From NCBI GenBank assembly GCA_023388035.1, contig JAEWGY010000062.1:1-18057 (forward strand): 18,057 nucleotides of DNA. Reading direction: 5' to 3'. The translations under genes and the position numbers were made by a program. Shown here piece by piece: positions 8,111 to 14,760 of this stretch. Numbering within the stretch: position 1 is the first letter of the stretch; the number at the start of each line of letters is the position of its first letter. The notes under the pieces were generated by a model that did not search any database, was not told where the DNA came from, and was given only the letters and a program-made list of their open reading frames with translations. Origin of the DNA: Bacillota bacterium. Lineage in GTDB: Bacteria; Bacillota_I; Bacilli_A; Erysipelotrichales; Erysipelotrichaceae.

Positions 8111-8955
8111 CTTCGATAATTCCCGACAACTTCATTAACATCAGCGATACTAATAAAGACATTAGGATCGATTTCGTTTACTATTTCTAATAATTTAGGA
8201 TATTCTTTCCGATTGATAATAGCCATTAAAATCGTTTTTTCACTATTGGTATAAGCTCCAGTTGCTTTAATTCTGGTAACTCCTCGATCTATTTCCTTCA
8301 TAATTGCTTTTTCGATAAGACTATGCTTTTCAGAAATAATAAATAATTCTAATGATTTAAACGAACCAAATAACATTACTTTTTCAACTGCATAAGATGA
8401 CACAAAGACAGTAAGTAATCCTACTAAAACTGCATTTGTTCCATAATTATATAAGCCTAGAAGTAAAATAACTCCATCAACTATCAATACTGCTATTTGG
8501 ATCTTAATATGTAAATATTTTTCCATTAGTAAACAAGGAATATCTAAGCCGCCGGTACTTGATCCAACTCTAAAAACTAAACCAATTCCAAGTCCGATGA
8601 ATAATCCGCCATAAATACTTCTAATAATATCACTTTCAATATTTAAGGCAACGTTAAATTCAAGTAGTAAATTCAAAAATAAAGGATATAAGATAGATGA
8701 AAGAAATGTTGTAGCTGCAAATTTCTTACCAAGTAATAAGAGACCTATAAAAAATAAAAACCAGGTCATGATTGTAACAAATAAAGCTACTTCAATACCG
8801 ATTAATGGTTTTAAGGCCGTTCCTAAACCACCTAAACCCCCACTTAAAATATTACCGGGCAAAATAAAGGCTGCATAGGCATAGGCTAAGCAAAAATTGC
8901 CCATTATAATTTGAATTAATTCAAAACTAATTTTTTTAATATTATTAAACTTCAT
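8107..8955 (-). CDS. YitT-family membrane protein with C-terminal DUF2179 domain
   Basis: This 282-residue protein has an N-terminal membrane half (five or so hydrophobic segments between residues 10 and 190) and a soluble C-terminal domain from about 200 (SLELFIIS) to the end, which is DUF2179. The RVGSSTGGLDI stretch (129-139) and FILPGNILSGGLGGL (30-44) are the signature glycine-rich loops of YitT/YqfU proteins. Their substrate is unknown; a transporter or carrier role is often assumed. Length is normal (280-290). It is the first gene of the operon with miaA, tcdA, pepF and BI-1, overlapping miaA by 4 nt. No Shine-Dalgarno precedes the ATG; instead an extended -10 box ends 7 nt upstream, so the mRNA may start at or 1 nt before the ATG. 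Confidence 0.92.
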   Translation of the reverse strand: MKFNNIKKISFELIQIIMGNFCLAYAYAAFILPGNILSGGLGGLGTALKPLIGIEVALFVTIMTWFLFFIGLLLLGKKFAATTFLSSILYPLFLNLLLEFNVALNIESDIIRSIYGGLFIGLGIGLVFRVGSSTGGLDIPCLLMEKYLHIKIQIAVLIVDGVILLLGLYNYGTNAVLVGLLTVFVSSYAVEKVMLFGSFKSLELFIISEKHSLIEKAIMKEIDRGVTRIKATGAYTNSEKTILMAIINRKEYPKLLEIVNEIDPNVFISIADVNEVVGNYRR

Positions 8956-8962
8956 AGTCTAT

Positions 8963-8971
8963 ATTTTAACA
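8963..8971 (-). promoter_or_regulatory. Extended -10 promoter of the yitT operon (leaderless)
   Basis: The minus strand reads TGTTAAAAT (8971-8963), an extended -10 box. The expected start of transcription is 8956 or 8955, and 8955 is the A of the yitT ATG. There is no purine-rich ribosome site between the box and the ATG. Confidence 0.6.
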
Positions 8972-8988
8972 TAATAAGCTTAATAATG

Positions 8989-9011
8989 AAAAAAACCGAT
9001 CTAAGATCGGT
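8989..9011 (-). terminator. Hairpin terminator of cdaA-cdaR-glmM
   Basis: Stem ACCGATC / GATCGGT (8995-9001 and 9005-9011) with a 3-nt loop is followed on the minus strand by a run of seven T (8995-8989). The glmM stop codon (9001-9003) falls in the hairpin. Confidence 0.9.
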
Positions 9012-10332
9012 ATATTGGACCATAATTATCACTTAGGTAATTTTCTAACTCACTAAGATATAAATCAATTAATGCTTCATTTTTAGCTTCAATCATTAAT
9101 CTTAATAAATTTTCAGTTCCCGAAGGTCTTATTAAAACCCTACCCTCACTACCTAGGTCTTCCTTAATCCTAGCTTCTAATTTTTTAAAATTAGGATCAT
9201 TAAGTGCCTTATTCTTATCTGCTAACTTAATATTTAGTAATTTTTGTGGATAAATTTTAATCTCCTTAGCAACTTCCTTAAGACTAATTTTAAAATAAGC
9301 CAGGGCTTCTAAGACCATTAAAGCAGTTAATAAACCATCTCCGAAATTTGAATATTGCTTATTGATGATATGACCAGATTGCTCGCCACCAAGTATCAAA
9401 TCATTTTCAAGCATATCTTTTACTACGTATTTATCACCAACAGCAACCTTATGATAATTAATCGCAAGAGCATCTAAGGCTTTATATAGTCCAATATTTG
9501 ACATGACAGTCGTTACTATTGTATCTTTATTTAATTGATTTGTTGCTTTAAGTTTTTTCGCCAGTAAATATAAAATTTTATCACCATCAAAAATTTCACC
9601 ATCAGCATCAACAAATAAAACTCTGTCTCCGTCACCATCAAAAGCTAAACCAAAGTCAACCTTGTTACTTATAACTGCCTTTTTTAAACTTTCAAGATGA
9701 GTACTACCACAATTTAAATTAATATTCTTACCGCTAGGCTCATCATTAATTGCTGTATAATCAAATTTAAACAAATCAAAGACATCCTTAGCGATTTTAA
9801 AGTTAGCACCATTCGCAAGATCAACAATGAATTTAAAAGGTAACTTAAAGTTAAAATGATTATTTAAAAATTGATAATAATCCTTAATTGAATCATCTTC
9901 ATAGATTTTACATAGCTCACTATCATCAATTACAATAGTTTCATTTGAATGAATATAGGCTTCTATTTCTCTTTCTAAGTCATCATTAATCTTAAGACCA
10001 TTATCCGCAAAAATCTTAATCCCATTATCATAGTAAGGATTATGTGATGCAGAAATCATAATCCCACAGGCATAATCTTTATGACTAGATAGATAGGCTA
10101 GTGCTGGCGTTGATGCATAGCCTAGTAAATAAACATTAGCACCACATCTGGCAATAGCACTAGCAAGCTCATGTTCTAAAATATCAGATGATAATCTCGT
10201 ATCCTTAGCTATAAGAATCTTTTGACCTTTATAATAATGACCAAGATATTCTCCTACTTTAGTAGCTATTTTATGTTTAAAGAAGAAACTCGCAACTCCT
10301 CTTATCCCATCTGTACCAAATAATTTTTTCAT
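9001..10332 (-). CDS. glmM: Phosphoglucosamine mutase
   Basis: This 443-residue enzyme converts glucosamine-6-phosphate to glucosamine-1-phosphate, the step that leads to UDP-GlcNAc for peptidoglycan. KLFGTDGIRG (3-12) is the GlmM N-terminal signature. SASHNPYYDNGIK (94-106) holds the phosphoserine Ser96. The Mg loop is DGDGDR (232-237), the sugar loop GGEQSGH (315-321, the GlmM form) and the phosphate loop RPSGTEN (402-408). Length matches the family (about 445-450). It is the third gene of cdaA-cdaR-glmM, an arrangement conserved in Firmicutes, where GlmM binds and inhibits CdaA and so links wall precursor flux to c-di-AMP. The cdaR stop TAG abuts the glmM ATG directly, with an AAGGAG site inside the cdaR end. 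Transcription stops at an overlapping hairpin. Confidence 0.98.
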   Translation of the reverse strand: MKKLFGTDGIRGVASFFFKHKIATKVGEYLGHYYKGQKILIAKDTRLSSDILEHELASAIARCGANVYLLGYASTPALAYLSSHKDYACGIMISASHNPYYDNGIKIFADNGLKINDDLEREIEAYIHSNETIVIDDSELCKIYEDDSIKDYYQFLNNHFNFKLPFKFIVDLANGANFKIAKDVFDLFKFDYTAINDEPSGKNINLNCGSTHLESLKKAVISNKVDFGLAFDGDGDRVLFVDADGEIFDGDKILYLLAKKLKATNQLNKDTIVTTVMSNIGLYKALDALAINYHKVAVGDKYVVKDMLENDLILGGEQSGHIINKQYSNFGDGLLTALMVLEALAYFKISLKEVAKEIKIYPQKLLNIKLADKNKALNDPNFKKLEARIKEDLGSEGRVLIRPSGTENLLRLMIEAKNEALIDLYLSELENYLSDNYGPIYRS

Positions 10333-11673
10333 CTAATTCTCCTTTAAACTGATATCAATAGTATTTTCTTTTAAAATATAACTTACAAAACTATTATTGT
10401 TATTTCTGATTTGTAATCTAACATTATGCTCACCCTCACCTAAATCCTTTAAATCAAAGAAAACATAAATATCCTCAGCTTTAATAGTTTCAATATTTTT
10501 AAGCGCTCCTACTACCTCAACATCAACACTTGACTTATTATTTTTAGCACTAAGTGTGAAACGTGAATCATAATTTTCATAGTTTATCGGTACATTACTT
10601 ATGGTTCTAGTTGTTTTTTCTGCTAATTTAATATCTAAATTAACACGTGTTACATCGCTACTAGTAGCATTGTTAGGTAAGATTATTGGTAAAACTAAAT
10701 TAGAATCTCGATTTAGCGTAGAAACATCAAAATCAACCGTTACATAGTTAATGGTACTTAATTCGTTTTCAGGAGCATAAATAGTTACTGATTGATGATC
10801 CATTAAAATTTCTTGAATAACTAAATTATTAGGAATTTCACCAGTGGTATTTAAGATAATCGGAACTCTTTTATTTGGTGATGTAACCTTAACCTCAGCT
10901 AATATTTTATTAGGATTAATTTCGGCTCTAACCGGTTCTCCATTTTTATCATAGGCAATTAAATTAACTTCCTTACTAAAGCTAGCACTAACATCACTTA
11001 CATCAATTAAGGCTTTTACAAAGGCGATTGAATTAAGAGTATCTTTACTGGCCCTAATATTAACTTGATTAGTATCAAAACTTGGAATTTGTAGAATGTA
11101 TTTACCGTCTAATTTGTCTGCATTGATAAAATCATAACTTACATCAAATTTATTAGTAGTCTTTCTTTTAAGTGAAATAACAGCTTCACTAGGCTCAATT
11201 CTGACACTAACATTACTACCATAACCAATGCTATCTAACTTTATTTTATGCTCTCCCTCAGTATAATTCTCTAAGTTAATAAGACACTTACCTGAGTTAT
11301 TAGCAGCGTTATTAACATTAGAGGCATCACCGATTAAGATAATCTTACAATTTTCTGGTTGACCACTTATTTCAAAGGTTTCATTATTATACCTTAATTC
11401 AATTGGAACTGAATCAATTTCAATTGAACTTCTTAAAGGGCTAGTAAAAATACTGGTAGAATTTACGCTTGCGAATAAGATGATCGCAAAAAATAATGAA
11501 ATCAAGGGTGCAAAGGCTTTATTAAATAAGATTTTATCAATAAAACTAGAGAAATATTTAAAAACTTTAATTAGACTATTTTCAAAATTCTCATAACCCT
11601 TATTCATATTTTGTTTCTGATTTCTTAATACCTCATTAAAATCAGCTTTTCTTTTTTTATTCTTCTTAAACAT
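10333..11673 (-). CDS. cdaR: CdaR (YbbR-domain) regulator of the diadenylate cyclase
   Basis: This 446-residue protein is the usual membrane partner of CdaA; in Firmicutes it adjusts c-di-AMP production. A single membrane helix lies at about residues 54-71, after the family's typical start (FNKAF-like, from about 49). The remaining 375 residues are outside the cell and made of strand-rich YbbR repeats, with repeated 'DLKDLGEGEH'-like and proline-flanked strand patterns; I count three to four by eye. Unlike standard YbbR proteins, about 44 residues precede the membrane-helix region, and the first 20 are strongly basic (8 Lys/Arg against 2 acidic). A GGGAG ribosome site overlaps the cdaA stop region, 4 nt upstream. 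The call rests on position between cdaA and glmM plus the topology; the repeats are weakly conserved in sequence. Confidence 0.92.
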   Translation of the reverse strand: MFKKNKKRKADFNEVLRNQKQNMNKGYENFENSLIKVFKYFSSFIDKILFNKAFAPLISLFFAIILFASVNSTSIFTSPLRSSIEIDSVPIELRYNNETFEISGQPENCKIILIGDASNVNNAANNSGKCLINLENYTEGEHKIKLDSIGYGSNVSVRIEPSEAVISLKRKTTNKFDVSYDFINADKLDGKYILQIPSFDTNQVNIRASKDTLNSIAFVKALIDVSDVSASFSKEVNLIAYDKNGEPVRAEINPNKILAEVKVTSPNKRVPIILNTTGEIPNNLVIQEILMDHQSVTIYAPENELSTINYVTVDFDVSTLNRDSNLVLPIILPNNATSSDVTRVNLDIKLAEKTTRTISNVPINYENYDSRFTLSAKNNKSSVDVEVVGALKNIETIKAEDIYVFFDLKDLGEGEHNVRLQIRNNNNSFVSYILKENTIDISLKEN

Positions 11674-11677
11674 AATA

Positions 11678-12625
11678 TCACTCCCTTAAGTCATCGATGC
11701 TTATAATCTCATCTTCTAAGGCGTCGATAATAATTCTTTCTTCATTTTGGTCTTGATATTTAAACTTATTATTAAATGGCATTTTAATTCTATCAATAAT
11801 ATCTTTCTCATCATTAATAAGTAATTTTTTATCAATGATAATTTCTTCATCACAAATTATTCTACGCAGTTGTTTTTTAAGTTCTTCAAAACTTAATTTA
11901 GTTATTTGTCCTTTTTGACAAAGAGAAATTTCACTTGTTTCTTCTGAGATAACAATAGTAACACTATCAGATACTTCAGAAATCCCTAATGCTGCTCTAT
12001 GTCTTGCTCCATAACGATTACTTAGATCTTCAGAGCTACTAGGAAAATAAGCACTTGCACAGGCTATTTTATTACCTTGAATAATTACTGCTCCATCATG
12101 TAAAGGAGTAGTGGTCATAAAAATAGATACCAATAATTCAATACTAACCTCTGAATTTAAGAGTGTTGCTTTTTTGATATAATCTTCTAAAGATTGCGAT
12201 TGTTCAATCGTAATCAGTGCCCCTGATTTACTTTTAGCAATTAGAATACATGCTTCATAAATATTATCAGCAAGCTGAACTTTTTCATTAGCTAATAAGG
12301 TATTGAATTTAGATAAGGGATTAGACTTACCTATCCTTTCAAGCATTCCTCTTATTTCAGGTTGGAAGATGATAATGATTGCTAGAAAACCCCAATTTAA
12401 AAAGATACCCATAAGATATGTTAGAGCAGTCAAGCCTAAGGTTTTCGCAATTGAATGAAATATAATAAAAAGAAAAATTCCTTTAAAAATTTGAATTGTT
12501 CTTGCATTATTCTTAGAAATTTTAAGAAAATAATGGACTAAGTACCATACTATTCCTATATCAATAATGATTCTAGAAAAATACCATAATGTTTGGAAAA
12601 CTGAATTTATACTATAATCTTGCAT
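11678..12625 (-). CDS. cdaA: Diadenylate cyclase CdaA (c-di-AMP synthase)
   Basis: This enzyme joins two ATP into c-di-AMP at the membrane. Three hydrophobic helices lie in residues 1-90 (about 13-34, 44-62, 65-88), ending in IIFQPEIRGMLERIG, the family's hinge. The DAC domain carries the DGA motif (177-179, in LHDGAVII) and GARHRAALG (206-214), the two catalytic signatures, followed by SEETSEIS (227-234). Most CdaA proteins are about 273 residues; this one has 315, with an acidic tail from about 271 that ends in ten acidic against two basic residues (292-315). The ATG at 12625 has a weak TAGGT ribosome site and a short leader from an extended -10 box. It is the first gene of cdaA-cdaR-glmM. 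c-di-AMP controls potassium and osmolyte transport in Firmicutes. Confidence 0.97.
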   Translation of the reverse strand: MQDYSINSVFQTLWYFSRIIIDIGIVWYLVHYFLKISKNNARTIQIFKGIFLFIIFHSIAKTLGLTALTYLMGIFLNWGFLAIIIIFQPEIRGMLERIGKSNPLSKFNTLLANEKVQLADNIYEACILIAKSKSGALITIEQSQSLEDYIKKATLLNSEVSIELLVSIFMTTTPLHDGAVIIQGNKIACASAYFPSSSEDLSNRYGARHRAALGISEVSDSVTIVISEETSEISLCQKGQITKLSFEELKKQLRRIICDEEIIIDKKLLINDEKDIIDRIKMPFNNKFKYQDQNEERIIIDALEDEIISIDDLRE

Positions 12626-12642
12626 ATTAATACCTACTCATA

Positions 12643-12651
12643 ATTATAGCA
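12643..12651 (-). promoter_or_regulatory. Extended -10 promoter of cdaA-cdaR-glmM
   Basis: The minus strand reads TGCTATAAT (12651-12643). The predicted start is near 12637, giving a leader of about 12 nt with a TAGGT ribosome site. Its -35 position (about 12666-12671) coincides with the rarA -10 box on the other strand. Confidence 0.65.
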
Positions 12652-12655
12652 CACT

Positions 12656-12670
12656 ATTCTATGTTAGAAT
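12656..12670. promoter_or_regulatory. Dyad between the divergent cdaA and rarA promoters
   Basis: The inverted repeat ATTCTA-TGT-TAGAAT has 6-bp arms and a 3-nt spacer. The right arm is also the rarA -10 box, and the left arm reads TAGAAT on the minus strand, a second possible -10 towards cdaA. It may be an operator or a two-way promoter core. Confidence 0.4.
12662..12670 (+). promoter_or_regulatory. Extended -10 promoter of rarA (leaderless)
   Basis: TGTTAGAAT is an extended -10 box ending at 12670. With the normal 6-nt gap transcription would begin at 12677, the A of the rarA ATG. No Shine-Dalgarno is present upstream of the ATG. Confidence 0.6.
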
Positions 12671-12676
12671 AATGAT

Positions 12677-13918
12677 ATGGAAAAAGGACCTCTTGCAAGC
12701 TCTTATCGTTCAGTAAAACTCACTGACTATATCGGACAAAAACATTTAATTAATGAGCATTCTTTTTTAATGAAAATGATAAAGACAAAGTCTTTAAGAC
12801 CTTGTTTATTTTATGGTCCTAGTGGCTGTGGTAAAACCACCCTAGCCCTGACCATAGCTAATGAATTAGAATTAGACTATGTAATTTATAATGCAGCAAT
12901 TAATAATAAAAAAGATTTATTAGCTGCGATTGATTCTAATAAATTAATCATAATTGATGAAATTCATCGCTTAAATAAAGATAGACAGGATATTTTACTA
13001 CCTTATCTTGAAGATGGTAGCATCCTTATTATCGCTTGTACAAATGCTAATCCTTATCATAGTATCAATCTTGCTATTAGATCAAGAATGCATTTATTTA
13101 AATTAGATTTACTAAGTAATGAGGAGATTTGTGAGGGCTTAAAAAACATCCTAACTCGCTATGATAAGTTTTATTCGATTACTGATGAGCTATGTTTAAA
13201 GATTGCTAATATTGTTAATGGCGATTTACGCTATGCCATTAATATTTTAGAATTAATTATTAATAGTACTGATACTAAGGACTTAAATCTTAGTCTAATT
13301 AATAATTTAGAACTTTTTCAGTCCATTAATTTATATAAAGATGATGATTCATACTACGACTTACTATCAGCCTTTCAAAAATCAATCAGGGGTTCTGATA
13401 CTGATGCTGCCTTAATTTATATGGCTATGATTCTTAAAATGGATGATTTTATCTCACTAGAAAGAAGACTTTTAGTAATCGCATATGAAGATATTGGTTT
13501 AGCTGATCCATTATTAGTTTCTAGGGTTAATATTGCTTTAGATGCTGCAAAAAAAGTTGGCTATCCCGAAAATGGTATTATTCTTGCTAATATTGTAATT
13601 GAATTATGCTTAGCACCTAAATCTAGATCAGCCTGTGAAGCTTATCATCAAGCTAACTCAATTCTTGATAAGGAAAATCTTGATATTCCTGACTATCTTA
13701 AATATTCAAACTACAGTTTAAGTAAGGATGAACGATATGATTATCAAAATAGTAAATTATGGAAATATATTGCTTATAAACCTCTTAAAATTAAAAAAAG
13801 TCAAATTTATTTTCCTACTAATATTAATTATGAAGCAAAACTATTTGAAATCTATCATAAATTATTGAAGATTGATCGTAGTTATGATTTAAAATCACTT
13901 AAAAGAAAAGGGCTTTAG
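12677..13918 (+). CDS. rarA: Replication-associated recombination AAA+ ATPase RarA (MgsA)
   Basis: This 413-residue clamp-loader-like ATPase acts at stalled replication forks. Walker A is GPSGCGKT (47-54) and Walker B IIIDEIHRLNK (91-101, Asp94-Glu95). A sensor-1 segment around CTNANP (121-126) is in the place of the usual ATTENP, and SRMHLFKL (136-143) follows the arginine-finger region. The C-terminal half contains LERRLLVIAYEDIGLADPL, the RarA/WRNIP1 oligomerisation-domain hallmark. Length fits B. subtilis RarA (about 420). It is the only plus-strand gene here, divergent from cdaA (51-bp gap) and convergent with smpB (4-bp gap). The ATG has no ribosome site but lies 7 nt after an extended -10 box. 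The loss of Glu in the TENP motif is a small departure whose effect is unknown. Confidence 0.95.
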   Translation: MEKGPLASSYRSVKLTDYIGQKHLINEHSFLMKMIKTKSLRPCLFYGPSGCGKTTLALTIANELELDYVIYNAAINNKKDLLAAIDSNKLIIIDEIHRLNKDRQDILLPYLEDGSILIIACTNANPYHSINLAIRSRMHLFKLDLLSNEEICEGLKNILTRYDKFYSITDELCLKIANIVNGDLRYAINILELIINSTDTKDLNLSLINNLELFQSINLYKDDDSYYDLLSAFQKSIRGSDTDAALIYMAMILKMDDFISLERRLLVIAYEDIGLADPLLVSRVNIALDAAKKVGYPENGIILANIVIELCLAPKSRSACEAYHQANSILDKENLDIPDYLKYSNYSLSKDERYDYQNSKLWKYIAYKPLKIKKSQIYFPTNINYEAKLFEIYHKLLKIDRSYDLKSLKRKGL

Positions 13919-13930
13919 CCCTTTATCTAT
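13901..13930. terminator. Two-way terminator between rarA and smpB
   Basis: Stem AAAGGGC / GCCCTTT (13907-13913 and 13918-13924) with a 4-nt loop. On the minus strand it is followed by TTTTCTTTT, a good tail for smpB. On the plus strand the tail is weaker (TTTATCTATTT). The stop codons of both convergent genes lie inside the hairpin. Confidence 0.8.
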
Positions 13931-14363
13931 TTAGTAACTTCTTAGCTTGTAAATTCATGTCCTTGATTTTTTGATCCAATCTTTTATCATAAAGTTTTTT
14001 ACCTCTTGCTAGAGCGATTAATATTTTAGCTCTACCCTTCACAAGATAAAGCTTAAGGGGGATGATACTTAATCCATCTTTTTTAACTTTAGTATTAAGA
14101 TAGGTAATTTCTTTTTTATGTAATAATAATTTCTTATCCCTTAATTCATCATGCTTAAAAAAATTAACTTCTGATAAATTACTAATATGCATATTTTTAA
14201 TAAATGCTTCATTTGCTTTAAAGCTAATATAGCTTTCCGCTAAGGATAATTTTGATTTACGAATAGCCTTAATTTCAGATCCAAGTAAAACTAGTCCAGC
14301 TTCAATTTCTTCTAGTATTTCATAGTCATGATAAGCTTTTTTATTTCTTGCAAGATCTCTCAT
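13923..14363 (-). CDS. smpB: SsrA-binding protein SmpB
   Basis: This 146-residue RNA-binding protein carries tmRNA to stalled ribosomes for trans-translation. NKKAYHDYEI (7-16) is the classical start of the fold, EAGLVLLGSEIKAIR (21-35) the conserved strand-turn with Gly28 and Glu30, and the HDELRDKKLLLHKKEI stretch (71-86) the tmRNA-binding region. LIALARGKKLYDKR (115-128) leads into the basic C-terminal tail that enters the decoding centre. Length is normal (145-160). The tmRNA gene ssrA is not in this window. The gene lies between the rplQ terminator and the convergent rarA. The 20 nt before its ATG contain no G at all, so there is no Shine-Dalgarno. A TATAAT box ends 6 nt before the ATG, which predicts a leaderless message. 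Confidence 0.97.
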   Translation of the reverse strand: MRDLARNKKAYHDYEILEEIEAGLVLLGSEIKAIRKSKLSLAESYISFKANEAFIKNMHISNLSEVNFFKHDELRDKKLLLHKKEITYLNTKVKKDGLSIIPLKLYLVKGRAKILIALARGKKLYDKRLDQKIKDMNLQAKKLLNR

Positions 14364-14369
14364 AATAAT

Positions 14370-14375
14370 ATTATA
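14370..14375 (-). promoter_or_regulatory. -10 box of smpB (leaderless)
   Basis: TATAAT on the minus strand (14375-14370) leaves exactly 6 nt before the smpB ATG, placing the expected start at the A of the ATG (14363). The -35 position falls in the rplQ terminator hairpin and has no good consensus, and there is no TG extension. Confidence 0.5.
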
Positions 14376-14383
14376 AAATAATT

Positions 14384-14405
14384 AAACCCTTCATTAGAAG
14401 GGTTT
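14384..14405 (-). terminator. Hairpin terminator at the end of the ribosomal-protein operon
   Basis: Stem AAACCCTTC / GAAGGGTTT (14384-14392 and 14397-14405) with a 4-nt loop, just after the rplQ stop. The minus-strand tail is TTTAATTATTTT, an imperfect U tract, so some read-through into smpB is plausible. Confidence 0.75.
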
Positions 14406-14409
14406 TTAA

Positions 14410-14751
14410 TTATTTAACTAATTCAATAGTCGCCATAGCGGCATTATCGCCTCTACGGAAATAAGTTTTAGTGACTCTTGTATAACCACCATTTTTAGCA
14501 GCCATATCTTTAGCAATTACATCAAATAATTTAGTAATAGCTTCTTTTTTAAATACATAAGCTGCAACTCTTCTTCTAGCTTGAAGATCACCTTTTTTAG
14601 CTAGACTAATTAATTTATCAACTACTGAGCGAAGTTCCATAGCCTTCATTTCAGTTGTTTCTAATTTTTCTTTTAAAATTAAATCAGTAGCTAAATTTCT
14701 AAGTAAGGCTTTACGATGGTCAGCTGTACGTCCTAATTTACGATTTCTCAT
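14410..14751 (-). CDS. rplQ: 50S ribosomal protein L17
   Basis: L17 (113 residues) sits at the exit-tunnel side of the large subunit. [20 protein letters not shown] (2-21) is the invariant N-terminus of the family. The C-terminal region with GGYTRV and the [14 protein letters not shown] ending is equally standard, and the short bacillary length (about 113-127) fits. It follows rpoA by 9 nt with an AGGAGG site and is the last gene of the superoperon, as in other Firmicutes. Here the ecfA transporter genes that often follow it in Bacilli are absent, and a hairpin and smpB come next. Confidence 0.98.
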   Translation of the reverse strand: MRNRKLGRTADHRKALLRNLATDLILKEKLETTEMKAMELRSVVDKLISLAKKGDLQARRRVAAYVFKKEAITKLFDVIAKDMAAKNGGYTRVTKTYFRRGDNAAMATIELVK

Positions 14752-14760
14752 GACAACCTC

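Noticed and set aside
8954..8972. A six-codon reading frame (MLKYRL) ending in TGA over the yitT ATG, a possible leader peptide
   Set aside because: It has no ribosome site, and its ATG is the TG of the extended -10 box, upstream of the expected RNA start.
13919..14409. tmRNA (ssrA) next to smpB
   Set aside because: The only non-coding space here is about 50 nt holding a terminator and a promoter; there is no room for a tmRNA.
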